Positions 31,728-41,668 of a stretch of DNA of 64,000 bases are shown here, piece by piece (position 1 is the stretch's first letter; each line of letters starts with the position of its first letter). The stretch comes from Ascarosepion bandense (lineage: Eukaryota; Mollusca; Cephalopoda; Sepiida; Sepiidae): NCBI GenBank assembly GCA_037127315.1, contig JBBBDQ010000398.1:5450001-5514000 (forward strand). Reading direction: 5' to 3'. The notes beneath the pieces are model-generated. The model searched no databases. It saw nothing but the letters and a program-made list of their open reading frames with translations, and was not told the DNA's origin. The position numbers and the translations under genes were made by a program.

Positions 31728-32221
31728 TGGTTGTTGGTTGTTTTGTTTTTATGGCATATCAATCTCGGCGGGTCATTTATTGCCAACTAAATTTTATTTA
31801 TTTATTGCTGGTAATACCTTTTTCTTTCAACAATTTATTGTTGTTTTTATATAAGTTTTGTGTCTAGTAATAATTTTTCTTTTTCGAGTATGAAGATTCA
31901 TTGGGATTTGATTTTTAAGGGCAGGGTCCCCAAGCCCTACCCTGTTATTTAACCCATAACTGGAGGGAAGGGACGGATTAATATCTTTCCCAAGGGTGCT
32001 TAAGTGAATGCAGGGTATTCAACTGGAATTCGAACTCGGCTCACCGATTTCTCTTTCCGTTCCGATATCCACCGCATCAAAACGCACATCCGTCACTAAA
32101 CGCTTACAGCACCTGGTATTCCCAAGCGGTCACCCATCTAAGTACTGACCAGGCTCAACGTTGCTTAATCTTCGGTGATCGAGCGAGAACCGGTGTATTC
32201 AACGTGATATGGCCGTAAGCC
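31728..32221 (-). mobile_element. 5S-rRNA/tRNA chimeric SINE (copy A) with 11-bp TSD
   Basis: On the minus strand: a 119-nt 5S-derived head (32220-32102), a linker TTTAGTGACGGATGTGCG, about 150 nt of the S1 tRNA-derived SINE (GATGCGGTGGATATCGG, GAGTTCGAATTCC, AGTTATGGGTTAAATAAC), a GGGTAGGGCTTGGGGACCC hairpin, and an A/T-rich tail ending in CAACCAACAACCAAC. It is bounded by TAATAACATGT at 31717-31727 and 32222-32232, a perfect 11-bp target-site duplication, so this is a single retrotransposed unit. Two pol III-type promoters (5S internal and tRNA A/B) lie in series. Confidence 0.85.
32102..32220 (-). pseudogene. 5S rRNA-derived sequence (SINE head)
   Basis: Minus strand starts GCTTACGGCCATATCACG and includes GATCACCGAAGATTAAGCAA, GTCAGTACTTAGATGGGTGA and CCAGGTGCTGTAAGC: a near-complete metazoan 5S rRNA with box A, intermediate element and box C recognisable. 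One insertion in GAAGATTAAGC and other changes, plus its place at the head of a bounded SINE, show it is not a functional 5S gene. Confidence 0.9.
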
Positions 32222-32232
32222 TAATAACATGT

Positions 32233-33287
32233 AAACAATGGATTACAACGCTCAATACCTAATAAATAATAGACTGTTTAGTTTCGATCACATAGAAAGT
32301 CAGAAAAGACTTATCAAAGAGGTTAATTATTATTATTAGAATTTGGTTTCAAAAGGCTATTTGGTTTCAATTAGAAAAAAGAAAGAAAGACAGGAAGATA
32401 AAAGAGTTTAATATGTTCCAATATTTCTTGAATAATAAACCATTTATTTTCAATCATGTTGAAAGTGGTAAAAAGACTTCATCATCATCATTATTATTAT
32501 TGTTGTTGTTGTTGTTATTGTTATTATTATTATTATAATTATTATTATTATTTGCTTTCAAAATCTACTCTGTTTCAGCAACAAAATGAAAGAAAAAATT
32601 AGGAAGGGAAAATTGAAGAGTTTAACGTCTGCTTTATTGAATTTTAAAAAAAAATTATCAATTTCAAATATTTTCATTTGTACGCCCTTACATTTTTAAA
32701 TATTTACCAGTTTTCATCTTTACTAGTTTTCACCTGTGAAAATTTCACGGTTTTCTCATTTTAATATTCTGATGAATCTTAATTCTTTAGTTAATGATTA
32801 AATAAGCGCATGGCAAATTCAATACCAAGGAGAAATTCCCCTGTTTCATGACTTAACAACTTGCACAAAATATTGCAATACGGTCATAAATATAATGTTG
32901 TCTCTTTCTTATTCGTTTAATAATTACACCTTGCTTGCTCTTCCTTCTCTGTTATCTTTACGGATTGCTTGTCTCTCTTCTCTTCGTAATCGTTCTCGTT
33001 TCCTTCTCTGCTGTTCTCTTGCTGCCTATCTTATTCTTTTTTCCATGACAACAATTATCTCCGGAAATATGATGCATTTACAAAATATATTTAATTTAAT
33101 TCATTACAGCAAAAGCATGACACACGTAGGTGCCAAGGTAGGTATTATTGTATTATAATATAAACACTATGGGTTACTATGTTGTTCAAAGTATTTTTCT
33201 TAGTTGAAAGAGAATCAAGATGAAGACAGCAGAGAAAGTTTTGAAATTATTTATATAAAGCACAAAAACGTACAATAATTCTCTATT

Positions 33288-33289
<2 letters not shown>
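32233..33289. other. anonymous interval with (ATT/GTT)n microsatellite
   Basis: (ATC)n-(ATT)n-(GTT)n-(ATT)n at 32481-32553. 32700-32820 (TCACCTGTGAAAATTTCACGG ... GATTAAATAAGCGCATGG) resembles 34783-34862, part of an old repeat family. No gene. Confidence 0.45.
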
Positions 33290-33334
<45 letters not shown>

Positions 33335-33355
33335 ATCTATCTCTCTCTATAATAG
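33290..33355. repeat. (TC)n / (TATC)n microsatellite
   Basis: CT-rich tract with TATC interruptions. Confidence 0.9.
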
Positions 33356-33659
33356 ATGGTATTTTACAGTAATTCTTTTTTTGTTTTATATTTTCGTTTC
33401 GAAGTTTTCTTCAGTTTCTATGCGTATTTGTGTACGTCGTCCGGCGTTCCTATGTTTAATCTTTTGTGTCTGTGTGCGCATTCATATCTTTTTTTAAAAC
33501 ATGACACACGTAGGTACGATGGTATTGATATATAGATGTTTGTTATTGCGTAATTTTTTTATAATATTCGGTTGAGATATTTATTGGTACGGTAAGAAAA
33601 TTGTTATGGATATTTTACTGTCGTATAGCAAGACATGAGCTCATTCAATCACTCACTTA

Positions 33660-34172
33660 AAAATTAAATTTCATCAGTAAATTGAAATAGGAAAACTGAG
33701 AAATGTTTACGGTTATTTTTAGTTAAAATATAATATAAATATTAATACCTACTGACATGTTTAATCCAAAATTAGTTCTTTTAACTATAAGCGTTTTTGT
33801 GGATACACAGGGATTTTATTTTCTTAAACGTTAGAATTAATACCAGTTGAACCAAATGGAGAAGTTTTGAAAAAAATGCCCCCACAACGACAAGTATCAA
33901 AAATGTATCGATTTCGAATTCCAGTTTAATTCATTCATTCACTTACGCACAAATACCATTAGGAAAGGTATATTAATCCATCTGTTCTCCCTGCAGCTAT
34001 GGGTTGAATAGCAGGAAAGATTGGATTCTATGACCTTAGTTGGCAACCAGTCTAGCGCAGAAAAAAATGGCAAACATGCGAAAAAATCTTCTGCTTAGTC
34101 AATCATGGATTAAAAGAAAAATGTTCGCCAAATCATGTGTTATGTATGGCATTTAACTGGCTGACTAATCAC
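33660..34172 (+). mobile_element. old composite repeat containing an S1-derived SINE
   Basis: 33660-33905 matches 56802-56875 plus 57950-58090 (AGTAAATTGAAATAGGAAAA, CCAAAATTAGTTCTTTTAAC, CAGGGATTTTATTTTCTTAA, CGACAAGTATCA). It continues into S1 body sequence (GAATTCCAGTTTAATTCATT, CAGCTATGGGTTGAATAGC, GGCAACCAGTCTAGCGCAG, ATGTATGGCATTTAACTGG). The S1 head is missing, replaced by this upstream part. Confidence 0.6.
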
Positions 34173-34547
34173 CTTTAATTACATCAGGTAAAAGGCTCCC
34201 AGAGTCGAAGCTTTCTGTTACCAATTTAGCGACTGGGCCTAGCATGATAAAGTAAACTCAGTTATCTATTTAAGGAGTTCTGGCCTCTCGTTGGGACATT
34301 TTCGTGTCTATAAATGGTAGTTTCATCGTCGTACTCGAAACATAAATACAGTTTTTTTTTTAATGTTTAAATGTTGAAAATTAAATAAGAAATATGACTA
34401 TTTTGTCCTGGAGCACATTTTCACGGGTGGACAAGCCGATAGATACAATATACAAACTGTTTAAAATAAATTTAAAAAGAAAACTGGCGTTTATTTAAAA
34501 CACGGTTATCCACTAAAATTATTGTTTGAAGTAATTCAAATATCAGA
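34173..34547. other. anonymous interval
   Basis: No feature seen. Confidence 0.4.
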
Positions 34548-34741
34548 ATTGGAGTAGATAGATTAAACTATCGCCCGGTTCACATTCCACTCACGTCTAT
34601 TGAACAGGTGAAGAGGTTCATCCCTTGTTCCCTGTTTAGGAAGTTGTTTCCGGTTTTCTCTTTTCCAATTTTTTCACTCTTACGTGGCCCCCTGCACATC
34701 AGTGGCGTTACCACCTTGCTCGGGGTGATATGATTAAAAAT
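34548..34741 (+). mobile_element. LINE family B 3' end with one 3'-UTR unit
   Basis: GGAGTAGATAGATTAAACTA, ATTGAACAGGTGAAGAGG, then CCCCCTGCACATCAGTGGCG ... GCTCGGGGTGATATGATT and an A-run. Confidence 0.85.
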
Positions 34742-35518
34742 AATCCATATCGATTAATTCTTTAAAAAATTGTTTTAGTCGTACCAGTGAAAAATTCACG
34801 TTTTTACTAATTTAATTTTTTGATTAATCATAATTTTTATGATAGTGATTGAATAAGCTTAATGCGAGTCCTTCGAGTTCGAATTCCAGTCGGGTTTGTT
34901 TTATGTACATACGCACAAATACTATTGTGAAAGGGTTTGAATCCATCTCTTCTCGTCCATTTATGGGCTATATTGTAGAACTTTAAAAAAAATTGTAATT
35001 CCCCAAAAATTTTAATGCATTATTCACTGGCAAAACGAGAATCACTATCTTTAGTTTTGTTCTAAATTAAGTCGCAAAGGGTGATGAGCCTAAAGGGGTG
35101 ATAAAACAAATCAATCAATATTGCCGCTTTAAATATTTGAGCTTAATAACCTGAACAAAATGTTGCAATATTTTATCATACGTATGAATGCGGGTCATTA
35201 TTTAATGAACAAAGGGATGTGCAAATGAAAATATCTGAAATTGAGATATTTCACTGAAACACACACGAGAGCGTTATCTTCTATTTTCTCTTTCTTCTTT
35301 TTCCTCGCTCACTAAAAGCAAAAAGCCCCGCTGATATGGCCTCACCATCATTCTTCGCCATCAAAACGGAACAATCAGTTATTAATGAGGTTATGACAGA
35401 GCGTTTCTTTCTTTCTATCACTGAAAACCAACACCGTCACTGATATGTCTTTTTTATTCTTTCTTGTGATCAGAATGAACAAAAACAAAAATGAAAAGGT
35501 TTAATTATAAAATAGTTT
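34742..35518. other. mostly anonymous; partial S1-derived segment
   Basis: 34875-34980 (GAGTTCGAATTCCAGTCGGG ... ATACGCACAAATACTATTG ... CATTTATGGGCT) is a short plus-strand S1 fragment. The rest is AT-rich without recognised features. Confidence 0.5.
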
Positions 35519-36048
35519 TCAACTTTGCACGGTTGCCACGGAGCCGGCTACTGCGTGTCTGATCACAGCAGCGTAGAGTCGGCTGCTGCAAGTCGGTCAA
35601 GCCCGCTTGCTGGCCTACCAGTCTTGCCTGCCTGTCTGCCTGCTTGCCTGACTGGGCCAAATGCGTGCGTCAAGTTCCTTCCTGCCAACAAATGCAGCGA
35701 ACCTATTTCGTGCAACAACCTTTGTTTTTTCTGTACACAATACAAAGAAATTGGGTTCAGTACATCAGGGAGGTGAAGAAATTAAGAATGAAACACTTTA
35801 ATTTCATTTTCGTCTTAGATTTTTTCGAATTTTGACAATCTTGTACGATTCGCAGCCTACCACGGCTGTTCGTCCGACACTGGTCCGATCACAGTGGTAA
35901 GTGGTCGTCGGCTAGGCGTCTGAATCCCGTCTAATCACGCCGGCACGTGGTCCCCGATTTCTTCGAAACTTAAGAGATTTTTTAACTTTGCCCGATTGTC
36001 ACGGTGCCGGCTGCTGCGCGTCTGATCTCGGCAACGTGTAGTTTTGAT
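35519..36048. repeat. GC-richer segment with 60-bp direct repeat ends
   Basis: 35519-35579 (CAACTTTGCACGGTTGCCAC ... GCGTGTCTGATCACAGCAGC) and 35988-36048 (TAACTTTGCCCGATTGTCAC ... GCGTCTGATCTCGGCAAC) are diverged direct copies enclosing about 400 bp with (TGCC)n at 35625-35650. Base composition differs strongly from the surroundings. No ORF in it is convincing; the segment could be an old element or a local duplication. Confidence 0.5.
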
Positions 36049-36490
36049 CTCTCTTTGTTTTTGATACATCGTTTTGAATAATAACACATATAATACGTAT
36101 AATATGTCCTTCTTCCAGTAATCTATTGTAACTGCATTAGTAGTAGTTAGACCTTAATAAATAAAATAAAATAAACCTTTCTTAAATCCCCTGAAAAATA
36201 TCACCTACTTATAGTCTGCATAACATCTCAACACTAACAGCAGCATCCTTGAACCCGTGTCAATTTGTTAATTTTGTTTCTGGAAGCAGGTACTTGGATA
36301 ACCAAGACAAAAGATCAGTGACCCGGTACTAAAGCGAAAGAAAATTCTATGCGGATTTACCAAACTAATCGACCCCAACATAAACCCAAATAAATGATGA
36401 ATTCGAGTTTGGTTCTCTCACTTCTTTTGCCTGAACATGTACATTAATGTACTTGGATGGCTCCAGTATTAGTCTATACTTCTGAGATGA
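36049..36490. other. anonymous interval
   Basis: No feature seen. Confidence 0.4.
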
Positions 36491-36805
36491 GGTAGTGTTT
36501 ACACTATTTACGTTCTTCGGACTATTGTCTTCATCTTTTTTGCCATGTTTATAACGTTTCTGTCATTGTACACTCCGGCCACCTTCAGGGGTTAAGAATT
36601 TCGAAACGAACCCGTTATTTCAATCGCTGAGGTATATAATTCTCATTCCATTTGCGATGCCACTTCTGGTATCTATGTAGGTATCTACTTTTATTTTCAA
36701 TCTCTAAGTTATTTGTACGCCGCTGCTGTAGCCTCGTATTGAACTCACAACTCAAAGTCGCTAGAACGATAGCCACTTGGCCATTAAGGACACATTGCCA
36801 CGTGG
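36491..36805 (-). mobile_element. S2 SINE, minus-strand copy
   Basis: Minus strand head AATGGCCAAGTGGCTATCG, box B-like GTGAGTTCAATACG, then the S2 body and tail; the motif reads CUGAAGG ... GAAACGUU with a disrupted stem II. Begins (3' end) TTTACACTATTTACGTTC. Confidence 0.65.
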
Positions 36806-36936
36806 ATATAGACATTAGACCTTAAACCAATTTTTGTATATAATTTATATAATGTATTTAATGAAAAGAAAAACACAAGAAAAGATCACATGAAAAATTA
36901 AATAAAAAACTACACCAATTTCTCTGTTATTTTTAA

Positions 36937-36939
<3 letters not shown>

Positions 36940-36980
<41 letters not shown>
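36940..36980. repeat. (TA)n microsatellite
   Basis: TA tract followed by anonymous sequence to about 37255 with another (TA)n at 37257-37281. Confidence 0.9.
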
Positions 36981-36981
<1 letters not shown>

Positions 36982-37319
36982 TATAAATTATACTTTAGAA
37001 CATGTACATAATTTCTCTATATATAATCGAAACGAAGGCACGTTCGTTTCGGCATTGGGCCCCCATTGCCTAATAAGGCGAAATGGAAGGTAGTGGAAAT
37101 CTTTTTCCTTTACATTTATTTAGTTTTGTTAGAGGTGTTAGCTGGGGTTTATTGATATTGTGATATTTCGTTGACAGTTGGAATTTTTTTGTGGAGCACT
37201 CTTTTAAATTGATGTTTTAGACGTTGAAAGAATTCTTCGTTTTGTACCCACTCGGATATATATATATATATATATATATATTGGTTAAAAAATATATATA
37301 TATGAATATATATTTTTTT

Positions 37320-39597
37320 TTCCAATCTCACTCCCCCCAGGAGCCCCCTACCTATAGGACCTCCTACCTCTACCAAAAAGCTGACTGGGATGCCTTTCAC
37401 GATTTCCTCTGCGACGTCCCTTGGGGAAAAGTGTTCGACCTATCAGTTAATGACTGTGCCTCTGAGGTCTCGTCATGGGTGAAAGCTGGCATTGATGCCT
37501 TCATACCCATCAGGAAGTATTGCTTAAAACCTCATTCCTCTCCGTGGTTCTCTCCGGCCTGCTCAGCCGCCATTGCCCACAGGAACCATTACTTCTGTCT
37601 ATTCCGGAGACAGTCAACTGATCACAAAAGGCGCCTATTCAAATCTGCTCGCAATGAGTGCAAGAGAACCCTAAATGACGCCAAACAGTTGTTTGCTGAG
37701 AGAATGCGACAACACATAGCTGAACGCAAGTTCGGCTCCAAGGACTATTGGAGGATTTGTAAACGAGTGCTCAACAAGAGGAAATCCTCAATACCTCCTT
37801 TAATCCATGAATTTGAGGTTCTCACGTCATCTGAGGACAAAGCTGAGTGATTTGCCCACAGATTCTCATCCAACTCCACATTCGACTCATCCGGTGGACA
37901 CCCACCCAACTTCCCTATTAGAACTGAGGCCAAAATGCACGACGTATATATTACCCCGACAGTAGTATCCAGAGTAATTTCAAAACTCGACCCCCATAAG
38001 GGGTGTGGAGACGATGGGATCCCGGTGATAGTCCTTAAGAGATGTGCTCCTGAACTTTCCCCTGTCCTCTCTAAACTATTTAACTACTGCCTTTCTGCTT
38101 CCTGCTTTCCTGCATGCTGGAAGTTCTCTTCAGTCGTTCCTGTATTTAAGAATTGTGGTGAATCCTCGGACCCATCCAATTATCGCCCTATCAGTCTTCT
38201 ACCGATATTTGGGAAAGTATACGAGGCCTTAATCAATGCTGAAATAGTTCATCATCTCACCGCCCACAAACGCTTCTCCGACACCCAGTATGGATTCCGC
38301 TTTGCCAGGTCCACGGCCGACCTGCTAACAACCGTAACGGAGTACATGCTACAGGCCCTTGATGAGTCTGACGAGGCTCGCGCGGTTGCTCTGGACATCT
38401 CCAAGGCTTTCGACAGTGTTTGTCACTCTGGTCTCCTATGCAACCTACGCGGTTATGGTATTACTGGTCGCCTGCTTGACCAAATCCAATCTTTCTAAAA
38501 TAACCGCAAAATGAAGGTCGTTCTGAATGGGCCCGACGCTCTTCCTTATTTTCATCAACGACCTCCCAGATGAGATCAAGTCCCAAGTAGGCATCTACGC
38601 AGATGACACTACAATATACTCCCGCACCAGTAAGAAACCTGTCGTGCTGACCTTGAGCGGGAACTGCGGTGAACTGTGGCAAGAAGTGGCTTGTCAACTT
38701 CGATTCATCTAAGACCAAGCTGTTGTCTGTCAACCATTACAGGCAACCTCTCCTGCCTCCCATAAGCATGGACCAAGCGATTCTCCCGGAGAGTAATACA
38801 CTACGCCTCCTCGGACTTACCTTGTCCTCAGACCTCAAATGGAACCACTATATTGAATCCATAGCAAAATCTACTTCTAAGAAGGTTGGATCACTATGTC
38901 GATCCAGGATGTTTTTTCTACCTGAATCCATCCTGCATATATACAAGTCAACCATCCGTCCGTGCAGTCCGTGCATGGAGTACTGCTGCCATTTATGGTC
39001 AGGTGCCCCTGCCGTTCTCCTCAGTGTTCTTGACAGGCTTCAAAGGAGAGTCTGTAATGTTATAGGTACTGATCTGGCGGCTTGACTGCAGCCACTTCCC
39101 CATCGTCGAAATGTGGCCTCCCTTTGTCTGTTCTATAAATACTTTCATGGCTTCTGCTCAGACGAACTTAAGTCACTGATGCCGCCTCAACAGGTGTTCA
39201 CTCGTGCAACCAGACTGGCAACTGGGTCCCACCCATTCACAGTCAGGTTAGCCAAATGCAGACGACAATTCTATTCCTGCAGCTTCTTCTCTCGCACTTC
39301 CCGCCTGTGGAACTCGCTCCCGTATTCTTCCTTTCCTGACGGCTACAACCTCCAGAAATTTAAATGCAAAACCAATACTCATCTACTAACCACTGGACTC
39401 TAGCTCTCTCCCCTCCCCTGTATAACCTTCCCTTTCTCTCCACCTATGTATCTGTCATCGCACCTGCTTTCTCAGCTTTCTATTGTTCCTTTCTAACTAG
39501 TTTGTACTCCTCACTGTTTTCTAATTAATCTTTTTACATTTATGCAGCCCCCTGCACATCAGTAGCGTTTCCGCCTTGCTCGGGGTGAAATGATTAA
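37320..39597 (+). mobile_element. LINE family B, best-preserved copy, 5'-truncated
   Basis: Defines the family: coding region (see the RT entry), then 3' UTR 39404-39540 (CTAGCTCTCTCCCCTCCCCT, TAACTAGTTTGTACTCCTCA) and the 3' end CCCCCTGCACATCAGTAGCG ... CTTGCTCGGGGTGAAATGAT, running into (TA)n. The 5' side is cut in the linker upstream of the RT domain, next to another (TA)n tract; the endonuclease domain expected of such LINEs is absent. At least 14 other fragments of the family lie in the window, all keeping the 3' end. Confidence 0.9.
37331..39403 (+). pseudogene. reverse transcriptase of a jockey/CR1-like LINE, inactivated
   Basis: Order of blocks: linker DWDAFHDFLCDVPWGKVFDL, HSSPWFSPACSAAI; RT fingers LDPHKGCGDDGIPVIVLKRC (about 37986), WKFSSVVPVFKNCGE, DPSNYRPISLLPIFGKVYE; QYGFRFARSTADLL; palm motif A ALDISKAFDSV (38388-38420); motif C YADD (38598-38609) in GIYADDTTIYS; then SSKTKLLSVN, LGLTLSSDLKWN, LFYKYFHGFCSDELKSL, ending HLLTTGL. 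Both catalytic motifs (LDISKAFD and YADD) are intact. Lesions: TGA 37848-37850, TAA 38496-38498, a deletion with frameshift at about 38530 removing the GVPQGSVLGP block before PTLFLIF, another frameshift near 38680, TGA 39083-39085, and a small duplication (GTCCGTGCA) near 38960. It cannot make RT. Confidence 0.85.
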
Positions 39598-39810
39598 TAT
39601 ATATATATATGTATATATACCATCATTACTAACTACTTGATGAGCCATTGTTCTTTCAATGTCGAAACAAAATGTACAATTTTCTAGTAGACTGTAGTTT
39701 GTACATGTTCAAAAGTAGAATTTATAATAAATATTCGTTGTTCTATTTTTATATTAAGCACTGTTTTAAATTAATATTTTGAACGTTTTTATTTTTTCTT
39801 TGTTCCTGAC

Positions 39811-39814
<4 letters not shown>

Positions 39815-39882
<68 letters not shown>
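39815..39882. repeat. (TA)n-(TG)n microsatellite
   Basis: TA 39811-39833 then TG 39834-39882. Confidence 0.95.
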
Positions 39883-39887
<5 letters not shown>

Positions 39888-39888
39888 T

Positions 39889-40210
39889 GAAGAGGATCCA
39901 AGCTTTTACGGTTTTGTTTTTTATAAACAGTGCCCAATACAATAAATATTGTAGAGCTTAGTATAATTATATAATTATGAATTAGATGTGCATTGCGACA
40001 CGGATATTTCTTTGTATTGAAATAGAATCTCGTCATCAGGCAACGTTGGATATGTAAATGACTTACATTAAAATACAAAAAAAAAACATGGCTTGCTATT
40101 TATGTATGTGGGAAGATACACACATACATAAATAGTAAACCAACATTGCTTGATGACGAAATTCTATCTCGAAGCATAGAAATTTCCGTGTCGCAATGCA
40201 CATTTAATTC

Positions 40211-40217
<7 letters not shown>
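39889..40217. mobile_element. foldback element with hammerhead in each arm (family H4)
   Basis: Left arm ATTATGAATTAGATGTGCAT (39973) inverts at GTGCATTTAATTC-type (40197-40217), enclosing a central hairpin (TATGTATGTGGGAAGATACA, 40104). Right arm, plus strand: CAUUGC (40145-40150), UUGAUGA, GAAAU-UCU-AUCUC-like stem II, GAAG, stem III region ending CCGUGUC (40193), GCAAUG (40194-40199). Left arm, minus strand: CGUUGC, CUGAUGA (40039-40033), GAGAU-UCU-AUUUC, ... GUC, GCAAUG (39996-39991). Stem I is six pairs in both, with a G-U replacing A-U in the left arm. 39889-39970 is a shared flank also present inverted at 41516-41620. Confidence 0.6.

Positions 40218-40268
<51 letters not shown>
40214..40268. 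repeat. (TA)n microsatellite
   Basis: TA tract adjoining the foldback; 40270-40830 beyond is AT-rich with an AATAATAAGTA-type local repeat and no gene. Confidence 0.9.
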
Positions 40269-40269
<1 letters not shown>

Positions 40270-40829
40270 AGAAGATAACTCAGCATATGGTTTGACGGTT
40301 ATAAATCGAAATTTATTTTGACGACGTAAATTAAAATCATCTAATTCTGGAAAATAAATAAATTCACTCAGAATTTTTTTTTAAAGTTTTTAATAGAGAA
40401 AGAGAAGCTTGTATTATGTAAACCGAAAATAGTAATAAATTATAAAATAGTAATAAATAATAAGTATAAATAATAAGGAATAAAGTAATAAATAATAAGT
40501 AATATGTTAGAAAATAGTAATAAATTATACTAACTTCACTTCTTCTGTTAAAAAAAGTTTTTAAATATATTTTTAATGGAAGTTATTTATTTTCCGACGG
40601 TCTGAATGAGATGATGTAAATTTACATCGTCGATATAAATCTCGATTTATAACCGTCTAATCATGTCTTGAGTTTACTTCTCAATATTCTATAATGCTCT
40701 AGATTATATCTATCAAGCTTTCTATTTTTATCTAGTTTGTATATTATCATAAGTGGATAATTTTTTTTTAGAATTATGCTTTCCATCTTTTCACAGCGGA
40801 GGAAGGCAAATTTTAGCCTGATGTATACA

Positions 40830-41040
40830 GAATGTAAACAATCGTCAGTAGCCAAGGGTGTTGAATCCGTTGCTGGACAACGATGCGTAAATAGCGGTGA
40901 GTATCTACTGTCTTTAAAATCTACTATTTCTCCAGAGTGCTCAATCGACCGGCGAGAGCATAAATAGTCACCTGCATTCAGTCCTGTTTCGCTGTATCAC
41001 ATCTCATCAATACGGCTAGACATCCGCTTGCTTCCAGCAA
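40830..41040 (-). mobile_element. S3 repeat: junction of two tandem units
   Basis: Minus strand from 41037: CAAGCGGATGTCTAGCCGTA, UUGAUGA (41010-41004), GAUGUGAUACAGC, GAAA (40990-40987), CAGG..., GGTGACTATTT, then immediately GCTCTCGCC, GATTGAGCACTCTGGA and TACGCATCG. The last three blocks are the 5' part of an S3 unit (compare 11935-11870), so the 3' end of one unit joins the 5' end of the next without intervening sequence. The tRNA-like block of neither unit is kept. The hammerhead core has C3 changed to U and a weaker stem II. Confidence 0.6.

Positions 41041-41083
<43 letters not shown>
41040..41083. repeat. (TATC)n microsatellite
   Basis: Eleven TATC units directly at the S3 unit. Confidence 0.95.
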
Positions 41084-41094
41084 GATTGATTTTT

Positions 41095-41314
41095 TAATAC
41101 TTAGTTTTTTGGTCGTAATAGGGTTAGACCAGTACACATTTGCATTAAAAAGTGTTCTATACAATTATATTGTAAAACTTTTGAAAATTTTTCATTTTTA
41201 AACGAGTTATTTTGCTACCTTGGTTTCTACCATTAGTGGTATCTCCAAGCTATTTTTAATAACTATTATTAGAAATAATAAATATCGTTATTAAACTATT
41301 ATAACTCGTTTAAA

Positions 41315-41317
<3 letters not shown>
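41095..41317 (-). mobile_element. single arm of the 24.2-24.6 kb foldback family
   Basis: GGTCGTAATAGGGTTAGACC, CATTTGCATTAAAAAGTGTT and ACGAGTTATTTTGCTACC match the complement of 24411-24560. Minus strand motif: CUUGGAGA, UACCA-CUAA-UGGUA (five perfect pairs, 41241-41228), GAAA (41227-41224), CCAAGGU. Core box is UGGAGA rather than CUGAAGA. Confidence 0.55.

Positions 41318-41368
<51 letters not shown>
41318..41368. repeat. (TA)n microsatellite
   Basis: TA tract between two hammerhead-bearing repeats. Confidence 0.95.
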
Positions 41369-41374
41369 TTATGA

Positions 41375-41616
41375 ATTGAATGTACATTGCGACACGGAAA
41401 TTTATGTTTCGAGATAGAATCTTGTCATCAGCCAATGTTGAATGTTTCACAACCAACAGAAACAAAAATAGATATTTCCGTGTCGCAATGTACATTTAAT
41501 CCATAATTATATGATTATATTAGGCTCTACAATATTTATTGTATTGAGCACTGTTTATATAAAAAAAATAAATGCCAGGGGACTTAAAATCGTAAAAACT
41601 TGGATCCTCTTCAGCT

Positions 41617-41620
<4 letters not shown>
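41375..41620 (-). mobile_element. second foldback copy of hammerhead family H4
   Basis: Minus strand hammerhead 41437-41385: CAUUGG, CUGAUGA (41431-41425), AGAU-UCU-AUCU, GAAA (41410-41407), ACA ... UGU, C, GCAAUG. All core residues present; the first stem I pair is G-G but the next five pair. 41478-41515 is the inverted arm (ATTTCCGTGTCGCAATGTAC) with the core deleted. 41516-41620 carries the same flank as 39889-39970, inverted. Confidence 0.65.

Positions 41621-41665
<45 letters not shown>
41621..41665. repeat. (TA)n microsatellite
   Basis: TA tract abutting the next LINE copy. Confidence 0.95.

Positions 41666-41666
<1 letters not shown>

Positions 41667-41668
<2 letters not shown>

Noticed and set aside
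32102..32220. A functional 5S rRNA gene
   Set aside because: It is the head of a SINE bounded by an 11-bp target-site duplication, has substitutions and an insertion in the box A region, and is repeated in the same chimeric context at 58.4 kb.
41041..41083. CRISPR-like regular repeat
   Set aside because: Simple (TATC)n; no spacer structure, and the DNA is eukaryotic.
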